Shown here one piece after another: positions 6,190 to 6,859 of a stretch of DNA of 6,859 nucleotides (position 1 is the first letter of the stretch; each line of letters starts with the position of its first letter). The stretch lies in contig CATXSD010000136.1 in the NCBI GenBank assembly GCA_958402075.1, positions 1 through 6,859 of the forward strand, given 5' to 3'. A model generated the notes under the pieces. It was given only the letters and a program-made list of their open reading frames with translations. It was not told the DNA's origin and ran no database searches. This DNA is from Mediterranea massiliensis (GTDB lineage Bacteria > Bacteroidota > Bacteroidia > Bacteroidales > Bacteroidaceae). The translations under genes and the position numbers were made by a program.

Positions 6190-6193
6190 CTTC

Positions 6194-6634
6194 ATGAAAA
6201 AGAATATCGAAATACATCTTGTTGACTTGTCCACCTCCCTTCCGCTCCCGTATGCTGACGAGGGTATCCGTGCCGGCTTTCCGAGCCCGGCCCAGGACTA
6301 CATGGAGCAGGCCATAGATCTAAACAAGGAGCTTATCAAGCACCCGTCCAGCACATTCTACGGGCGTGTAGTCGGTGACAGCATGAAGGACGAAGGCATT
6401 GAAGAAGGCGACATCCTCGTCATCGACAAATCCCTTGAGCTGATCGAGGGCGACTTAGCCGTGTGCTACGTGGACGGCGAATTCACCGTCAAGAGGGTAT
6501 CTATCGAGGGCGACGCCGTCTGGCTGGTACCGTCCAACCCGGCCTATCCACGCATCAAGGTGACTGCCGATAACGATTTCCTGGTGTGGGGCATCGTTAC
6601 TTATACGATTAAGAAAAACCGCAGGAGGAGATAA
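6194..6634 (+). CDS. umuD: UmuD-like self-cleaving subunit of an error-prone polymerase (146 aa)
   Basis: In the SOS response UmuD cuts itself on RecA filaments, and the trimmed dimer joins UmuC as polymerase V. The sequence has the LexA/UmuD S24 peptidase pattern: cleavage bond Ala27-Gly28 in IRAGFPSPAQDY, nucleophile Ser63 in VVGDSMKDEGI, and Lys100 in DGEFTVKRV. AQDYMEQAIDLNKELIKHPS and LVPSNPAYPRI also follow E. coli UmuD closely, and the length is normal (E. coli 139). I chose ATG 6194 rather than the frame's first Met at 6110: the longer form would read through the terminator hairpin and promoter, while 6194 leaves 27 residues before the bond, like the 24 in E. coli. umuC starts two bases after the stop. 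It is more GC-rich than int and the 74-aa gene, suggesting separate acquisition. Confidence 0.95.
   Translation: MKKNIEIHLVDLSTSLPLPYADEGIRAGFPSPAQDYMEQAIDLNKELIKHPSSTFYGRVVGDSMKDEGIEEGDILVIDKSLELIEGDLAVCYVDGEFTVKRVSIEGDAVWLVPSNPAYPRIKVTADNDFLVWGIVTYTIKKNRRRR
6623..6628 (+). promoter_or_regulatory. Shine-Dalgarno AGGAGG of umuC
   Basis: A perfect AGGAGG lies eight bases before ATG 6637, inside the last codons of umuD (its Arg-rich tail). It fixes the umuC start and lets ribosomes that finish umuD re-enter directly. Confidence 0.85.
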
Positions 6635-6636
6635 CC

Positions 6637-6859
6637 ATGTTCGGACTGATGGACTGCAATAACTTCTACGCCTCCTGCGAAAGAGTATTCAATCCTTCGC
6701 TGAATGGGCGGCCCGTTGTCGTGCTGAGCAACAACGACGGTTGTGTCATCGCACGTTCCAACGAAGCAAAGGCTCTGGGTATTCCTATGGGGGCGCCGGC
6801 TTATCAAATACGAGATTTGGTAGAGAAGCACGGGATTGCAGTCTTTTCGTCGAACTATA
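6637..6859 (+). CDS. umuC: UmuC-like Y-family DNA polymerase, 5' part only
   Basis: This is the catalytic subunit of the UmuD'2C lesion-bypass polymerase. Only the first 74 codons are in the window. They show the Y-family start FGLMDCNNFYASCERVF, with metal-binding Asp6, and the nucleotide-binding stretch RPVVVLSNNDGCVIARSNEA, ending in KALGIPMGAPAYQI. UmuC proteins are usually about 420 aa, so most of the palm, the finger, the little finger and the clamp-binding tail lie beyond the right edge. It follows umuD by two bases with a strong ribosome site, so the two form one operon under the promoter at 6159-6189. No defect is seen in the visible part. Mobile-element umuDC pairs are well known; here it is the first evident cargo after int. 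Confidence 0.95.
   Translation, partial: MFGLMDCNNFYASCERVFNPSLNGRPVVVLSNNDGCVIARSNEAKALGIPMGAPAYQIRDLVEKHGIAVFSSNY

Larger units (their letters stand above)
4001..6859 (+). mobile_element. Left end of an integrative element in tRNA-Arg
   Basis: Directly after the tRNA come a tyrosine recombinase, an AT-rich regulatory gap, a small unknown gene and umuDC. Base composition drops sharply from the GC-rich chromosomal operon and then changes again at umuD, which indicates a mosaic. No conjugation, replication or phage structural gene is visible, so an integrative conjugative element, a mobilizable island or a prophage are all possible. The left boundary is taken as the tRNA end; the right end is beyond the window. 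Confidence 0.7.

Noticed and set aside
6110..6193. Upstream in-frame extension of umuD to Met 6110
   Set aside because: It would translate the terminator hairpin and promoter and does not resemble UmuD.
6101..6193. A LexA/SOS box upstream of umuD
   Set aside because: No known consensus could be matched; only a weak imperfect repeat spans the -7 box, so regulation by LexA is not claimed.

Overview
The window comes from a Bacteroidales chromosome, most likely Bacteroidaceae or a close relative. Three things point there: a sensor kinase of the DUF5112/DUF5113 type known from that order, three matches to the Bacteroidetes sigma-factor box TAnnTTTGC (before the tRNA, before umuD, and on the minus strand at 5718-5725), and a Bacteroides-type tyrosine integrase. 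The species cannot be told from this sequence. The left part is very GC-rich (42 of 60 bases in 1501-1560), the integrase is near 43% (26 of 60 in 4321-4380), the gap after it is lower still (20 of 60 in 5641-5700), and umuDC rises again (35 of 60 in 6421-6480). That mosaic fits a chromosomal backbone followed by a transferred element of mixed origin.

Bases 1-3843 are a signalling operon. It starts inside a large membrane sensor kinase: an intact ATP-binding domain, a periplasmic domain between two membrane helices, a GAF-like domain, then a second kinase core that keeps the His but has a decayed ATP site. Without any stop codon the frame runs on into a response regulator with a LuxR-like DNA-binding end; the joint is an AT-rich stretch that looks like a former intergenic spacer. 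The regulator overlaps by 11 bases a 267-residue membrane protein that is clearly AbgT-related but only about half the usual length, lacking the middle and the C-terminal transport core.

Bases 3844-4154 hold a Bacteroidetes-type promoter, an intact tRNA-Arg(TCT), a hairpin terminator and a perfect tandem 11-bp repeat. The tRNA 3' end is the probable attachment site of an integrative element that begins here and leaves the window on the right; the other end is not visible.

Bases 4155-6859 are the left end of that element: a 414-aa tyrosine recombinase that lacks the usual first catalytic Arg; a 476-base AT-rich gap; a 74-aa protein of unknown function with a strong terminator; and a umuD-umuC pair (self-cleaving UmuD and the start of a Y-family DNA polymerase), the likely SOS-mutagenesis cargo. 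The umuD promoter sits in the U-tract of the preceding terminator and would start transcription at or next to the start codon.

The gap at 5400-5875 is not empty. On the minus strand it carries a promoter -7 box, a 17-codon ORF with a perfect Shine-Dalgarno, mutually exclusive RNA stems across the end of that ORF, and an intrinsic terminator facing the integrase 3' end. Together these look like a short, undescribed transcription unit convergent with int. It is the best candidate for something new here, but rests on sequence pattern alone.
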